Source: Pomphorhynchus laevis (lineage: Eukaryota > Acanthocephala > Palaeacanthocephala > Echinorhynchida > Pomphorhynchidae). From it: a stretch of DNA of 64,000 bases. Below the pieces are notes generated by a model that saw only the letters and a program-made list of their open reading frames with translations, was not told the DNA's origin and searched no databases. Shown piece after piece: positions 53,460 to 63,971 of this stretch. Location of the stretch: positions 21,625 to 85,624 of the forward strand of contig WNNJ02001687.1 in NCBI GenBank assembly GCA_012934845.2, in the 5' to 3' direction. Numbering within the stretch: the stretch's first letter is position 1; each line of letters opens with the position of its first letter. The position numbers were made by a program, and so were the translations under genes.

Positions 53460-54800
53460 AAAATGATGTATTTATACAATAAAACCGGAAGAAACAGCGA
53501 CGAAAACTTTACCGATTTTGTAGTGTGCTAGTAAGGATAACTCACTTATAATTGTCCTTATTGCCATCCATCGTGTTAGAATACTATGAATGTGCATACT
53601 TTCTCTTATCAGTCGTCTAGATAAGTTGTCTTCATTTTCCAAGATTTTAGAACTGGAAATTTCAGATTCATGGTTAGGATTCAGCCAACGTTTAAGTAAT
53701 GCTGATGAAGTATCACACTTTTTTAAATTACATTTATGTTGCTTAATTCTCATTGTCAAGCCTTGTTTTGTTTGTCCAAAATATTTGGCTGAACAATTCA
53801 GACATACGATCTCATAAGTGACATTAGTCGACTCATATTTAGGTTTATTCTTAAATGGTCAGGCTAGAGTAGTATTTTTTGAATAATATAAGGATATATT
53901 TGATATGAGGATGTTTTTTAAGAAGTAAGAACATCCGTCACATACATATTCTGCAGGTGTGAATACTTGTTTCTTACTCATGTCTGCTTTCAAATAATTG
54001 CTATTCATTCTATTCTTGATACAACGGCTAAGCTTGACGTGTTGCCCATATTGGAAAATCTCTAGATTTAAACATTTCCGAGATTCGCTGGAATTGCTTG
54101 TGCTTAGCCATAGGTGTCGAACATAAATTAACAGTCCGATCATAAAGCGCTTTAGCGGCCATAATTTTGTAGTTATTGTGTACATTCGTATTCCAATTTG
54201 TTTGACACCAGGGTATATTAGGCCTCCTATACACGTCCGTCGTAATGTTGTTATTTATTTTCTTTATCAACACTTCTGAGAATGACATCTCACCGTCTGT
54301 ACTTTCTCTTACCACACTCCATTGTATAACCGAATCTGTATTATTCAATAATTTGATAATTTCTATGCCAGGATCAACTGACAAAAAATGAAATGCATCA
54401 TCTACATAACTTATTCATTTTGTTAAGCTTAAGATAAAAGTATATGCGTCTGCCACTCAATGAGTAATATATGTCTGTCAGTATGGGTTCCAATGGAGAG
54501 CCCATGGCTACAACGATACTCTGTTCATATGGAAGTTCTTCGAATAAGAAAATGTTCTTATTGGTACACCATTTTGATAAGTCTTCTCAATCAGTTGTTG
54601 ATAATTTAGGATTATCACACTTCGACGCTAATAACTTAGATGCTGGTAGTATTGTTGGAAATAGTGGAATATTAGTAAACAAAGACTTTACATCTGCAGT
54701 TATTTGCAAATGCAGGCCCTATTTTATAAAAGAAGATACTGGATCTCTATTAAGACGTAGTAGTCTGTTTATTTCCTTAGCAAGTGTGTGAAAAAAAATT
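53460..54800 (-). mobile_element. Canonical PLE of a third type (P3)
   Basis: Minus strand, RT then GIY-YIG. Distinct from P1 in sequence. From about 54790: 'ITADVKSLFTNIPL' (motif A), 'VAMGSPLEPILTDIYYSLSG' (motif B), then frame 54028-54384 ('TTDVYRRPNIPWCQTNWNTN'), and the nuclease end in frame 53472-53759. Several breaks. Confidence 0.78.
53472..53840 (-). pseudogene. P3 C-terminal GIY-YIG endonuclease end
   Basis: Upstream text 'CLNCSAKYFGQTKQGLTMRI' (a GIY-YIG core in which the 'YVGQT' position reads YFGQT) leads into 'KQHKCNLKKCDTSSALLKRW' and 'KILENEDNLSRRLIRESMHI', the helical end with the likely catalytic Glu. The cysteines of the finger in front lie near 53930-53960 in another frame. 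Confidence 0.75.
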
Positions 54801-54959
54801 GTATGAGGAAATTTCTATACGTAAGTAAAGAGTGGGTTTATGGATTTTAGGGAGAAGATAGAGGAAACTTGTTTGAGCTTGAGACGACTTTACCTTATCA
54901 TAACATAATTTAAAAATCTTTCCGTAACTCAGTTAGCTGATTTGATTTCTTTAATAAAT

Positions 54960-55600
54960 AGGTCTTGGGATATTTCCCAAACATGAAGGTACGAGTATTC
55001 TACGACACGGCCATATCGGAAATGTGCTAGCAAAAGAGCTTGAAAGATCGTGCAGATAAGTCACATTAGAACCCGTGTTACAAAAAGTGAGCGAAGCGCA
55101 CCGATTCGAAATATCGACAACAAGAAGTGATGTAAATGTGCGCTCAGATATATCGCGTAGTGGTCTCTGTTGTGGATTGATGGTCCGATCCTTTATGGAT
55201 ATTTGTGTCTACAATCATTTGGCACCATCATATGCTAACCGAAATCCCCTTGAATCACACGCATACCACTCACAGCGGAAGCATGCCAAATATCAAGAGC
55301 GAATACATGAGGTGGAGAGAGGGATATTCCTGCCGATGATCTTCTCAACAACTGGAGGAATCGGGAGAGAAGCCTCACAAGTAATCAGCTGAATAGCAGC
55401 AAACGATTCAATGCGAACGGGATGTCAATATTCTGATTGTGTTTCACATGTGCGCACGATATTCAGCATTGATATCGCTCGAACAGTCTCAATGTACATT
55501 CGAGCAACTCGAATTCCTGCGTCTCGATTGTATCGCAACAACGATACAGAAGAAAAGACATAAAATAGAGGATCAACAATCACTCATAACTGACATTTAT
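54960..55600 (+). pseudogene. LINE family B, REL end (copy B4)
   Basis: Plus strand: 'GLGIFPKHEGTSILRHGHIG', 'LEPVLQKVSEAHRFEISTTR', then 'VRSDISRSGLCCGLMVRSFM' and 'DICVYNHLAPSYANRNPLES' (REL), 'KYQERIHEVERGIFLPMIFS' and 'TTGGIGREASQVIS'. The C terminus follows in another frame ('DIARTVSMYIRATRI'). One or two breaks; otherwise well kept. A permuted-PLE 3' tip lies just to its left at 54915-54945. Confidence 0.8.
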
Positions 55601-55829
55601 ATAAATGCCCATTTGCGGGAAGCAGTGTACTGAAAAGTGTGCAAAACAATTAATTTTATAATAAAAAAAATATTTTACTTAATCAGTGAAGCTGATTACA
55701 ACTGAAAATCGGACGACTACGAAGTAACATTGAATACATCAGTAAGCTCGGCTCCATAATTAGAGCCGAGAATGAATAAAATAATAAATTATTTTATTAC
55801 GATAATAAAATCGTAAAATTAATAAAAAA

Positions 55830-56880
55830 AAATGGAAAAATTAGACAAGCAACAAATCTTCTTGAAGAAAGATCTGAAATATCAGCACAAATCATGGACT
55901 TAAACGATCATATTGATACGTGCACGGTCAGAGAGAAATTAAAAAAAATGCAACAGGCATAGATGTAGATGAATTATTACATGGTCCCCTTGATCGTCAT
56001 GTAGAGCGTCATTACATTAGATTCGCGAATATCACATGTGAGGACGTAATCAGGGAATGTAAAGTAACACAAAGTGCTGCTGGTTCGTCTCGTACAAATG
56101 CTCAAATGTGTAAATCATTTATGATGAACTTCGGAAAGGAATCTGTCAAACTTGCAAACAACGTTGATGGCCATGACAACACAAATTGCATCACATAATA
56201 TCGATCCAATTTTTATGACAACTCTAACTGTATCGCGTCTAATACCGTTGAATAAATGTCCGGGCATCAGACCCATTGGAATTGGCGAATGTCCGCGGCC
56301 TATATCAGGAAAACTTATCAATAGAATAATAAAAAATGACTTAATTTCAGTGTGCAGCCTCGAACAAATGTGTGCGGGTCAAAGATGTGGTGCTGAGTTT
56401 GTAATTCATTCCATCCGTAAAGCGTTTAATGACTCCCCGGATATGTGTATTTTGAGTATAGACACCATAAATGCTTTTAACTGCGTTAATCGGATGCTGG
56501 CCCTTAAGAATATGGATTACGTATGTCCGCTTTGTCTCAAATTTTGAGGAATGAATATTTAAGTCTAGATACGCTTTCAGTTGGTGATAAAGTCTTGTAC
56601 TCTTCTCAAGGTTTTACGCAAGGAGATTCGCTTGCAATGTCCGCGTTCGCCGCAGCGATTCTAACCCTTATCTCTAAAATTAAATACAAGATACACGAGC
56701 TAACACAAAGATGGCATGCAGACGACGCATGTTTTGTCGGTAAAATTTCAGATCTAAAAATCGTCTGGGATATGTTAACCTTGTCTGGCCCTAACTTTGG
56801 TTTTTATTTAAATTCAAAAAAATGTTACTTGCTTGTTTATTCTGAAAACAACTTGAGTAATACTGATTTTTTTTGCGGGT
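55830..56880 (+). pseudogene. LINE family B, linker and RT (copy B5)
   Basis: Follows B4 in the same orientation. 'RQATNLLEERSEISAQIMDL' and 'TVREKLKKMQQA' (linker), 'RFANITCEDVIRECKVTQSA' (pre-RT), 'PGIRPIGIGECPRPISGKLI' (RT fingers), 'CAGQRCGAEFVIHSIRKAFN', 'ILSIDTINAFNCVNRMLALK' (motif A), 'SSQGFTQGDSLAMSAFAAAI' (motif B), 'RWHADDACFVGKI' (motif C, HADD), 'GPNFGFYLNSKKCYLLV'. Two or three frame changes. Stops at the start of the satellite array. Confidence 0.82.
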
Positions 56881-56958
56881 AATACATCAACAAAGAGACA
56901 TAACTACCTTTAATCCGAATCATCGGATAGCATTTAGCAAAGCTCTGTTATTAAAGTC

Positions 56959-57000
56959 ACGATACTAATGATCTCCATTAGAGCGAAACGCGTATACCGT
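56959..57000 (+). ncRNA. Hammerhead motif, unit 1
   Basis: Core CTAATGA (G5 changed) and a mismatched first pair in stem II; GAA, ACGCGT and TACCGT intact. Probably inactive. Edge unit. Confidence 0.7.
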
Positions 57001-57423
57001 TGTGGAAGTTTGTCGTCACACATAGGATGACTAGGTATACGTAGCAACTTTGAATATTGCGAGAATAATTCGGTTCTATTTCTTAGTCTGATGAGGATAT
57101 ATAGAATGCTGCCTGGTGTTTATGCCTCCTCATGAGGAAAACATTGTGATTTATTTACGAGTACACCATTGGGTGTCCCAGGGCAGGTGTCACAACAAAT
57201 TGTATTTTATATATTTGTACACTTGAAAGTGTCCCTGTAAAAATCCATTTCTATTAAAAGAATTTAGTGGCTGATGCATGGTCAAACCGCAATACGCACT
57301 GCCATGCACAGAGCTTATGCTAAATTTCCTCCAATGATTCAAATCAAGGGTAGTTCTGTTTTTTTTTATCTTTAGACATTGTTTAAGTGTGTATTAAGGT
57401 GCCTCTAGATGATTGTTAAAGTC

Positions 57424-57465
57424 ACGGTACTGATGAGCTCCGTTAGAGCGAAACGCGTATACCGT
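57424..57465 (+). ncRNA. Hammerhead ribozyme, unit 2, full consensus
   Basis: ACGGTA (57424-57429) pairs with TACCGT (57460-57465) as stem I; CTGATGA 57430-57436; stem II GCTC/GAGC around CGTTA; GAA; minimal stem III ACGCGT; A at the cleavage site (57459). All invariant core bases present. Confidence 0.9.
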
Positions 57466-57887
57466 TGTTGAAGTTTGTCGTCACACACAGGATGACTGGG
57501 AATACATAGCGACTTTTAATATTGCGAGAATAATTCGGTTCTATTTCTTGATCTGATGAGGATATATAGATCGCTGCCTGGTGTTTATGCCTCATCATGA
57601 GGAAAACATTGTGATTTTTTTACGAGTACATTTTTGTTTGTCCCAGAGCAGCTGTAACAACAAATTATATTTTATAAATTTGTACACTTTAAAGTGTCTT
57701 TGTAAAACAGCATTTCTATTAAAAAGAATTTAGTGCCTGATGCATGGTCAAACCGCAATACTCACTGCCATGCCCAGAGCTTGTACTAAATTTCATCTGA
57801 TGATTCAAATAAAGGGTAGTTCTGTTTTTCGAACTTTAGACATTGTTTAAGCGTTTGTTAAGGTGCCTATGTATGATTGTTAAAGTC

Positions 57888-57929
57888 ACGGTACTGATGA
57901 GCTCCGTTAGAGCGAAACGCGTATACCGT
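57888..57929 (+). ncRNA. Hammerhead ribozyme, unit 3, full consensus
   Basis: Same layout as unit 2 with every core base and both stems intact. Confidence 0.9.
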
Positions 57930-58350
57930 TGTTGAGGTTTGTAGTCACACAAAGGATGACTGGGCATACATAGCGACTTTGAATATTGCGAGTATAATTC
58001 GGTTCTATTTCCTGATCTGATGAGGATATATAGAATGCTGCCTGGTGTTAATGCCTCATCATGAGGAAAACATTGTGATTTATTTACGAGTACACCATTG
58101 TGTGTCCGAGGCAGGTGTAACAACAAATTATATTTTATATATTTGTACACTTTTAAGTGTCCCTGTAAAACAGCATTTTTATTAAAAGGAATTTAGTGGC
58201 TGATGCATGGTCAAACCGCAATACGCACTGCCATGCACATAGCTTATGCTAAATTTCCTCTGATGATTCAAATAAAAGGTAGTTCAGTTTTTCGAGCGTT
58301 AGACATTGTTTAAGAGTGTGTAAAGGTGCGAATGGATGATTGTTAAAGTC

Positions 58351-58392
58351 ACGGTACTGATGAGCTCCGTTAGATCAAAGCGCGTATACCGT
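58351..58392 (+). ncRNA. Hammerhead motif, unit 4, degraded
   Basis: CTGATGA intact, but stem II 3' strand reads GATC and the GAA turn reads AAA; probably inactive. Confidence 0.75.
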
Positions 58393-58880
58393 TGTTAAAG
58401 TTTGTCGTCACACATAGGATGACTGGGCATACATAGCGACTTTGAACATTGCTAGAATAATTCGGTTCTATTTCCTGATCTGATGAGGATATATAGAATG
58501 CTGCTTGGTGTTTATGCCTCATCATGAAAAAAACATTGTGATTTATTTAGGAGTACACCATTGTGTGTCCGAGGCAGGTGTAACAACAAATTATATTTTA
58601 TATATTTGTACACTTTAAAGTGTCTCTGTAAAACAGCATTTCTATTAAAAGGAATTGAGTGGCTGATGCATGGTCAAATAATAGAAATGCATAGTGGCTG
58701 ATGCATTTCTATTAAAAAAAATTTAGTGGCTGATGCATGGTCAAACCGCAATACGCACTGCCATGCACATAGCTTATGCTAAATTTCCTCCGATGATTCA
58801 AATTAAGGGTAGTTATGTTTTTCGAGCTTTAGACATTGTTTAAGCGTGTGTTAAGTTGCCTATGTTTGATTGTTAATATT

Positions 58881-58922
58881 ACGGTACTGATTAGCTCCGT
58901 TAGAGCGAAGCGCGTATACCGT
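58881..58922 (+). ncRNA. Hammerhead motif, unit 5, core variant
   Basis: CTGATTA (G8 to T) and GCGCGT in place of ACGCGT; stems I and II intact. Confidence 0.75.
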
Positions 58923-59342
58923 TGTTGAAGTTTGTCGTCACACATACGATGACTGAGCATACACAGCGACTTTGAATATTGCGAGAATAATTCGTTTCTA
59001 TTTCTTGATCTGATGAGGATATATAGAATGCTGCCTGGTGTTTATGCCTCATCATGAGGAAAACATTGTGATTTATTTACGAGTACACCATTGTGTGTCC
59101 GAGGCAGGTGTAACAACAAATTATATTTTATATATTTTTACACTTTAAAGTGTCCTGTAATACAGCATTTCTATTAAAAGGAATTAAGTGGTTGATGCAT
59201 GGTCAAACCGCAATACGCACTGCCATGCACATAGCTTATGCTAAATTTCCTCCGATGATTTAAATTAAGGGTAGTTATGTTTTTCGAGCTTTAGACATTG
59301 TTTAAGCGTGTGTTAAGTTGCCTATGTATGATTGTTAATATT

Positions 59343-59384
59343 ACGGTACTGATTAGCTCGGTTAGAGCGAAGCGCGTGTACCGT
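59343..59384 (+). ncRNA. Hammerhead motif, unit 6, core variant
   Basis: CTGATTA, GCGCGT, and G instead of A at the cleavage position; probably inactive. Confidence 0.75.
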
Positions 59385-59805
59385 TGTTGAAGTTTGTCGT
59401 CACACATAGGACGACTGAGCATACATAGCGACTTTGAATATTGCGGGAATAATTCGTTTCTATTTCTTGATCTGATGAGGATATATAGAATGCTGCCTGG
59501 TGTTTATGCCTCATCATGAGGAAAACATTGTTATTTATTTACGAGTACACCATTGTGTGTCCGAGGCAGCTGTAACAACAAATTATATTTTATATTTTTT
59601 TACACTTTAAAGTGTCCCTGTAAAACAGCATTTCTATTAAAAGGAATTTAGTGGCTGATGCATGGTCAAACCGCAATACGCACTGCCATGCACATAGCTT
59701 GTGCTAAATTTCCTCCGATGATTCAAATTAAGGGAAGTTCTGTTTTTTGAGCTTTAGACATTGTTTAAGCGTGTGTTAAGGTGCCTATGGATGATTGTTA
59801 AGGTC

Positions 59806-59847
59806 ACGGTACTGATAAGCTCTGTTTGAGCGAAACGCGTATACCGT
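59806..59847 (+). ncRNA. Hammerhead motif, unit 7, core variant
   Basis: CTGATAA (G8 to A); stems, GAA and ACGCGT intact. Confidence 0.75.
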
Positions 59848-60268
59848 TGTTGAAGTTTGTCGTCACACATAGGATGACTGGCATACATAGCGACTTTGAA
59901 TATTGCGAGAATATTTCGGTTCTATTTCCTGGTCTGATCAGGATATATAGAATGCTGGCGGGTGTTTATGCCTCATCATGAGGAAAACATTGTGATTTAT
60001 TTACGAGTACACCATTGTGTGTCCCAGAACAGATGTAACAACAAATAATATTTTATATATTTGTACACTTTAAAGTGTCCCTGGAAAACAGCATATCTAT
60101 TAAAAGCAATTTAGTGGCTGATACATGGTTAAACTGCAATACGCACTGCAATGCACATAGCTTTTGCTAAATTTCCTCTGATGATTCAAATTAAGAATAG
60201 TTATGTTTTTCGAGCTTTAGACATTCTTTAAGCGTGTGTTAAGTTGCCTATGTATGATTGTTAAAGTT

Positions 60269-60310
60269 ACGGTACTGATTAGCTCCGTTAGAGCGAAGCG
60301 CGTGTACCGT
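60269..60310 (+). ncRNA. Hammerhead motif, unit 8, core variant
   Basis: CTGATTA, GCGCGT and G at the cleavage position, as in unit 6. Confidence 0.75.
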
Positions 60311-60730
60311 TGTTGAAGTTTGTCGTCACACATAGGACGACTGGGCATACATAGGGACTTTGAATATTGCGAGAATAATTCGGTTCTATTTCCTGATCTG
60401 ATGAGGATATATAGAATGCTGCCTGGTGTTTATGCCTCATCATGAGGAAAACATTGTGATTTATTTACGAGTACACCATTGTGTGTCCGAGGCAGGTGTA
60501 ACAACAAATTATATTTTATATATTTGTACACTTTAAAGTGTCCTGTAAAACAGCATTTCTATTAAAAGGAATTTAGTGGCTGATGCATGGTCAAACCGCA
60601 ATACGCACTGCAATGCACAGAGCTTATGCTAAATTTCCTCTGATGATTCAAATTAAGGGTATTTATGTTTTTCGAGCTTTAGACATTGTTTAAGAGTGTG
60701 TAAAGGTGCCTATGTATGATCGTTAAAGTC

Positions 60731-60772
60731 ACAGTACTAATGTGCTCCGTTAGAGCGAAACGCGTATACCGT
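60731..60772 (+). ncRNA. Hammerhead motif, unit 9, core variant
   Basis: CTAATGT core with ACAGTA on the 5' side of stem I; the 3' half is consensus. Confidence 0.7.
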
Positions 60773-61192
60773 TGTTGAAGTTTGTCTTCACACATAGGAT
60801 GACTGGACATACATAGCGACTTTGAATATTGCGAGAATAGTTCGTTTCTCTTTCTTGATCTGATGAGGATATATAGAATGCTGCATGGTGTTTATGCCTC
60901 ATCATAAAAAAACATTGTGATTTATTTACGAGTACAACATTGTGTGTCCAGGGCAGGTGTAACAACAAATTATATTTTATATATTTGTACACTTTAAAGT
61001 GTCCCTGTAAAACAGCATTTCTATTAAAAGGAATTTAGTGGCTGATGCATGGTCAAACCGCAATACGCACTGCCATGCACATAGCTTATGCTAAATTTCT
61101 TCCGATGATTCAAATTAAGGGTAGTTCTGTTTTTTGAGCTTTAGACATTGTTTAAGCGTGTGTTAAGGTGCCTCTGGATGATTGTTAAAGTC

Positions 61193-61234
61193 ACGGTACT
61201 GATGAGCTCCGTTAGAGCGAAACGCGTATACCGT
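61193..61234 (+). ncRNA. Hammerhead ribozyme, unit 10, full consensus
   Basis: All core bases and stems as in unit 2; this whole unit is nearly identical to unit 2. Confidence 0.9.
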
Positions 61235-61656
61235 TGTTGAAGTTTGTCGTCACACATAGGATGACTGGGCATACATAGCGACTTTGAATATTGCGAGAAT
61301 AATTCGGTTCTATTTCTTGATCTGATGAGGATATATAGATCGCTGCCTGGTGTTTATGCCTCATCATGAGGAAAACATTGTGATTTTTTTACGAGTACAT
61401 TTTTGTTTGTCCCAGAGCAGCTGTAACAACAAATTATATTTTATAAATTTGTACACTTTAAAGTGTCTTTGTAAAACAGCATTTCTATTAAAAAGAATTT
61501 AGTGCCTGATGCATGGTCAAACCGCAATACTCACTGCCATGCCCAGAGCTTGTACTAAATTTCATCTGATGATTCAAATAAAGGGTAGTTCTGTTTTTCG
61601 AACTTTAGACATTGTTTAAGCGTTTGTTAAGGTGCCTATGTATGATTGTTAAAGTC

Positions 61657-61698
61657 ACGGTACTGATGAGCTCCGTTAGAGCGAAACGCGTATACCGT
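61657..61698 (+). ncRNA. Hammerhead ribozyme, unit 11, full consensus
   Basis: All core bases and stems intact; resembles unit 3. Confidence 0.9.
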
Positions 61699-62119
61699 TG
61701 TTGAAGTTTGTCGTCACACATAGGATGACTGGGCATACATAGCGACTTTGAATATTGCGAGAATAATTCGGTTCTATTTCCTGATCTGATGAGGATATAT
61801 AGAATGCTGCCTGGTGTTTATGCCTCATCATGAGGAAAACATTGTGATTTATTTACGAGTACACCATTGTGTGTCCGAGGCAGGTGTAACAACAAATTAT
61901 ATTTTATATATTTGTACACTTTAAAGTGTCCCTGTAAAACAGCATTTCTATTAAAAGGAATTTAGTGGCTGATGCATGGTCAAACCGCAATACGCACTGC
62001 CATGCACAGAGCTTATGCTAAATTTCCTCTGATGATTCAAATTAAGGGTAGTTCTGTTTTTCGAGCTTTAGACATTGTTTAAGCGTGTGTTAAGGTGCCT
62101 ATGGATGATTGTTTAAGTC

Positions 62120-62161
62120 ACGGTACTGATAAGCTCCGTTAGAGCGAAACGCGTATACCGT
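62120..62161 (+). ncRNA. Hammerhead motif, unit 12, core variant
   Basis: CTGATAA (G8 to A); the rest is consensus. Confidence 0.75.
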
Positions 62162-62583
62162 TGTTGAAGTTTGTCGTCACACATAGGATGACTGGGCATA
62201 CATAGCGACTTTGAATATTGCGAGAATAATTCGGTTCTATTTCTTGATCTGATGAGGATATATAGAATGCTGCCTGGTGTTTATGCCTCATCATGAGGAA
62301 AACATTGTGATTTATTTACGAGTACACCATTGTGTGTCCCAGGGCAGGTGTAACAACAAATTATATTTTATATATTTGTACACTTTAAAGTGTCCCTGTA
62401 AAACAGCATTTCTATTAAAAGGAATTTAGTGGCTGATGCATGGTCAAACCGCAATACGCACTGCCATGCACAGAGCTTATGCTAAATTTCCTCTGATGAT
62501 TCAAATTAAGGGTAGTTATGTTTTTCGAGCTTTAGACATTGTTTAAGCGTGTGTTAAGTTGCCTATAGATGATTGTTATAGTT

Positions 62584-62625
62584 ACGGTACTGATTAGTTC
62601 TGTTAGAGCGAAACGCGTATACCGT
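62584..62625 (+). ncRNA. Hammerhead motif, unit 13, core variant
   Basis: CTGATTA; stem II GTTC/GAGC still pairs with a G-U; GAA and ACGCGT intact. Confidence 0.75.
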
Positions 62626-63045
62626 TGTTGAAGTTTGTCGTCACACATAGGATGACTGGGCATACATAGCGACTTTGAATATTGCGAGAATAATTCGGTT
62701 CTATTTCTTGATCTGATGAGGATATATAGAATGCTGCCTGGTGTTTATGCCTCATCATGAGGAAAACATTGTGATTTATTTACGAGTACACCATTGTGTG
62801 TCCGAGGCAGGTGTAACAACAAATTATATTTTGTATGTTTGTACACTTTAAAGTGTCCTGTAAAACAGCATTTCTATTAAAAGGAATTTAGTGGTTGATG
62901 CATGGTCAAACCGCAATACGCACTGCCATGCACATAGCTTATGCTAAATTTCCTCTGATGATTCAAATTAAGGGTAGTTTAGTTTTTCGAGCTTTAGACA
63001 TTGTTTAGGAGTGTGTTAAGGTGCCTATGTCTGATCGTTTAAGTC

Positions 63046-63087
63046 ACAGTACTGATGAGCTCCGTTAGAGCGAAACGCGTATACCGT
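63046..63087 (+). ncRNA. Hammerhead ribozyme, unit 14, core intact
   Basis: CTGATGA, stem II, GAA and ACGCGT intact; one mismatch in stem I (ACAGTA with TACCGT). Confidence 0.85.
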
Positions 63088-63507
63088 TGTTGAAGTTTGT
63101 CTTCACACATAGGATGACTGGACATACGTAGCGACTTTGAATATTGCGAGAATAATTCGTTTCTATTTCTTGATCTGATGAGGATATATAGAATGCTGCC
63201 TGGTGTTTATGCCTCATCATAAGAAAAACATTGTGATTTATTTACGAGTACAACATTGTGTGTCCCAGGGCAGGTGTAACAACAAATTATATTTTATATA
63301 TTTGTACACTTTAAAGTGTCCCTGTAAAACAGCATTTCTATTAAAAGGAATTTAGTGGCTGATGCATGTCAAACCGCAATACGCACTGCCATGCACATAG
63401 CTTATGCTAAATTTCCTCCGATTATTCAAATAAAGGGTAGTTCTGTTTTTGAGCTTTAGACATTGTTTAAGCGTGTGTTAAGGTGCCTCTGGATGATTGT
63501 TAAAGTC

Positions 63508-63549
63508 AAGGTACTGATGATCTCCGTTAGAGCGAAACGCGTATACCGT
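63508..63549 (+). ncRNA. Hammerhead ribozyme, unit 15, core intact
   Basis: CTGATGA, GAA and ACGCGT intact; mismatch in stem I (AAGGTA) and at the first pair of stem II (TCTC/GAGC). Confidence 0.8.
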
Positions 63550-63971
63550 TGCTGAAGTTTGTCGTCACACATAGGATGACTGGTCATACATAGCGACTTT
63601 GAATATTGCGAGAATAATTCGGTTTTATTTCCTGATCTGATGAGGATATATAGAATGCTGGCTAAGGTTTATGCCTCATCATGAGGAAAACATTGTGATT
63701 TATTTACAAGTTCACCATTGTGTGTCCCAGAACAGATGTAACAACAAATAATATTTTATATATTTGTACACTTTAGAGTGTCCCTGTAAAACAGCATATC
63801 TATTAAAAGCAATTTAGTGGCTGATGCATGATCAAACCGCAATACGCACTGCAATGCACAGAGCTTATGCTAAATTTCGTTTGATGATTCAAATTAAGGG
63901 TAGTTATGTTTTTCGAGCTTTAGACATTGTTTAAGCGTTTGTTAAGGTGCCTATGGATGATTGTTTAAGTC

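Noticed and set aside
57836-58150. Minus-strand open frame of 104 codons in the array (and 80 codons at 60750-60992)
   Set aside because: Recurs in register with the satellite unit, lacks motifs and is broken in most units; an artefact of repeat sequence.
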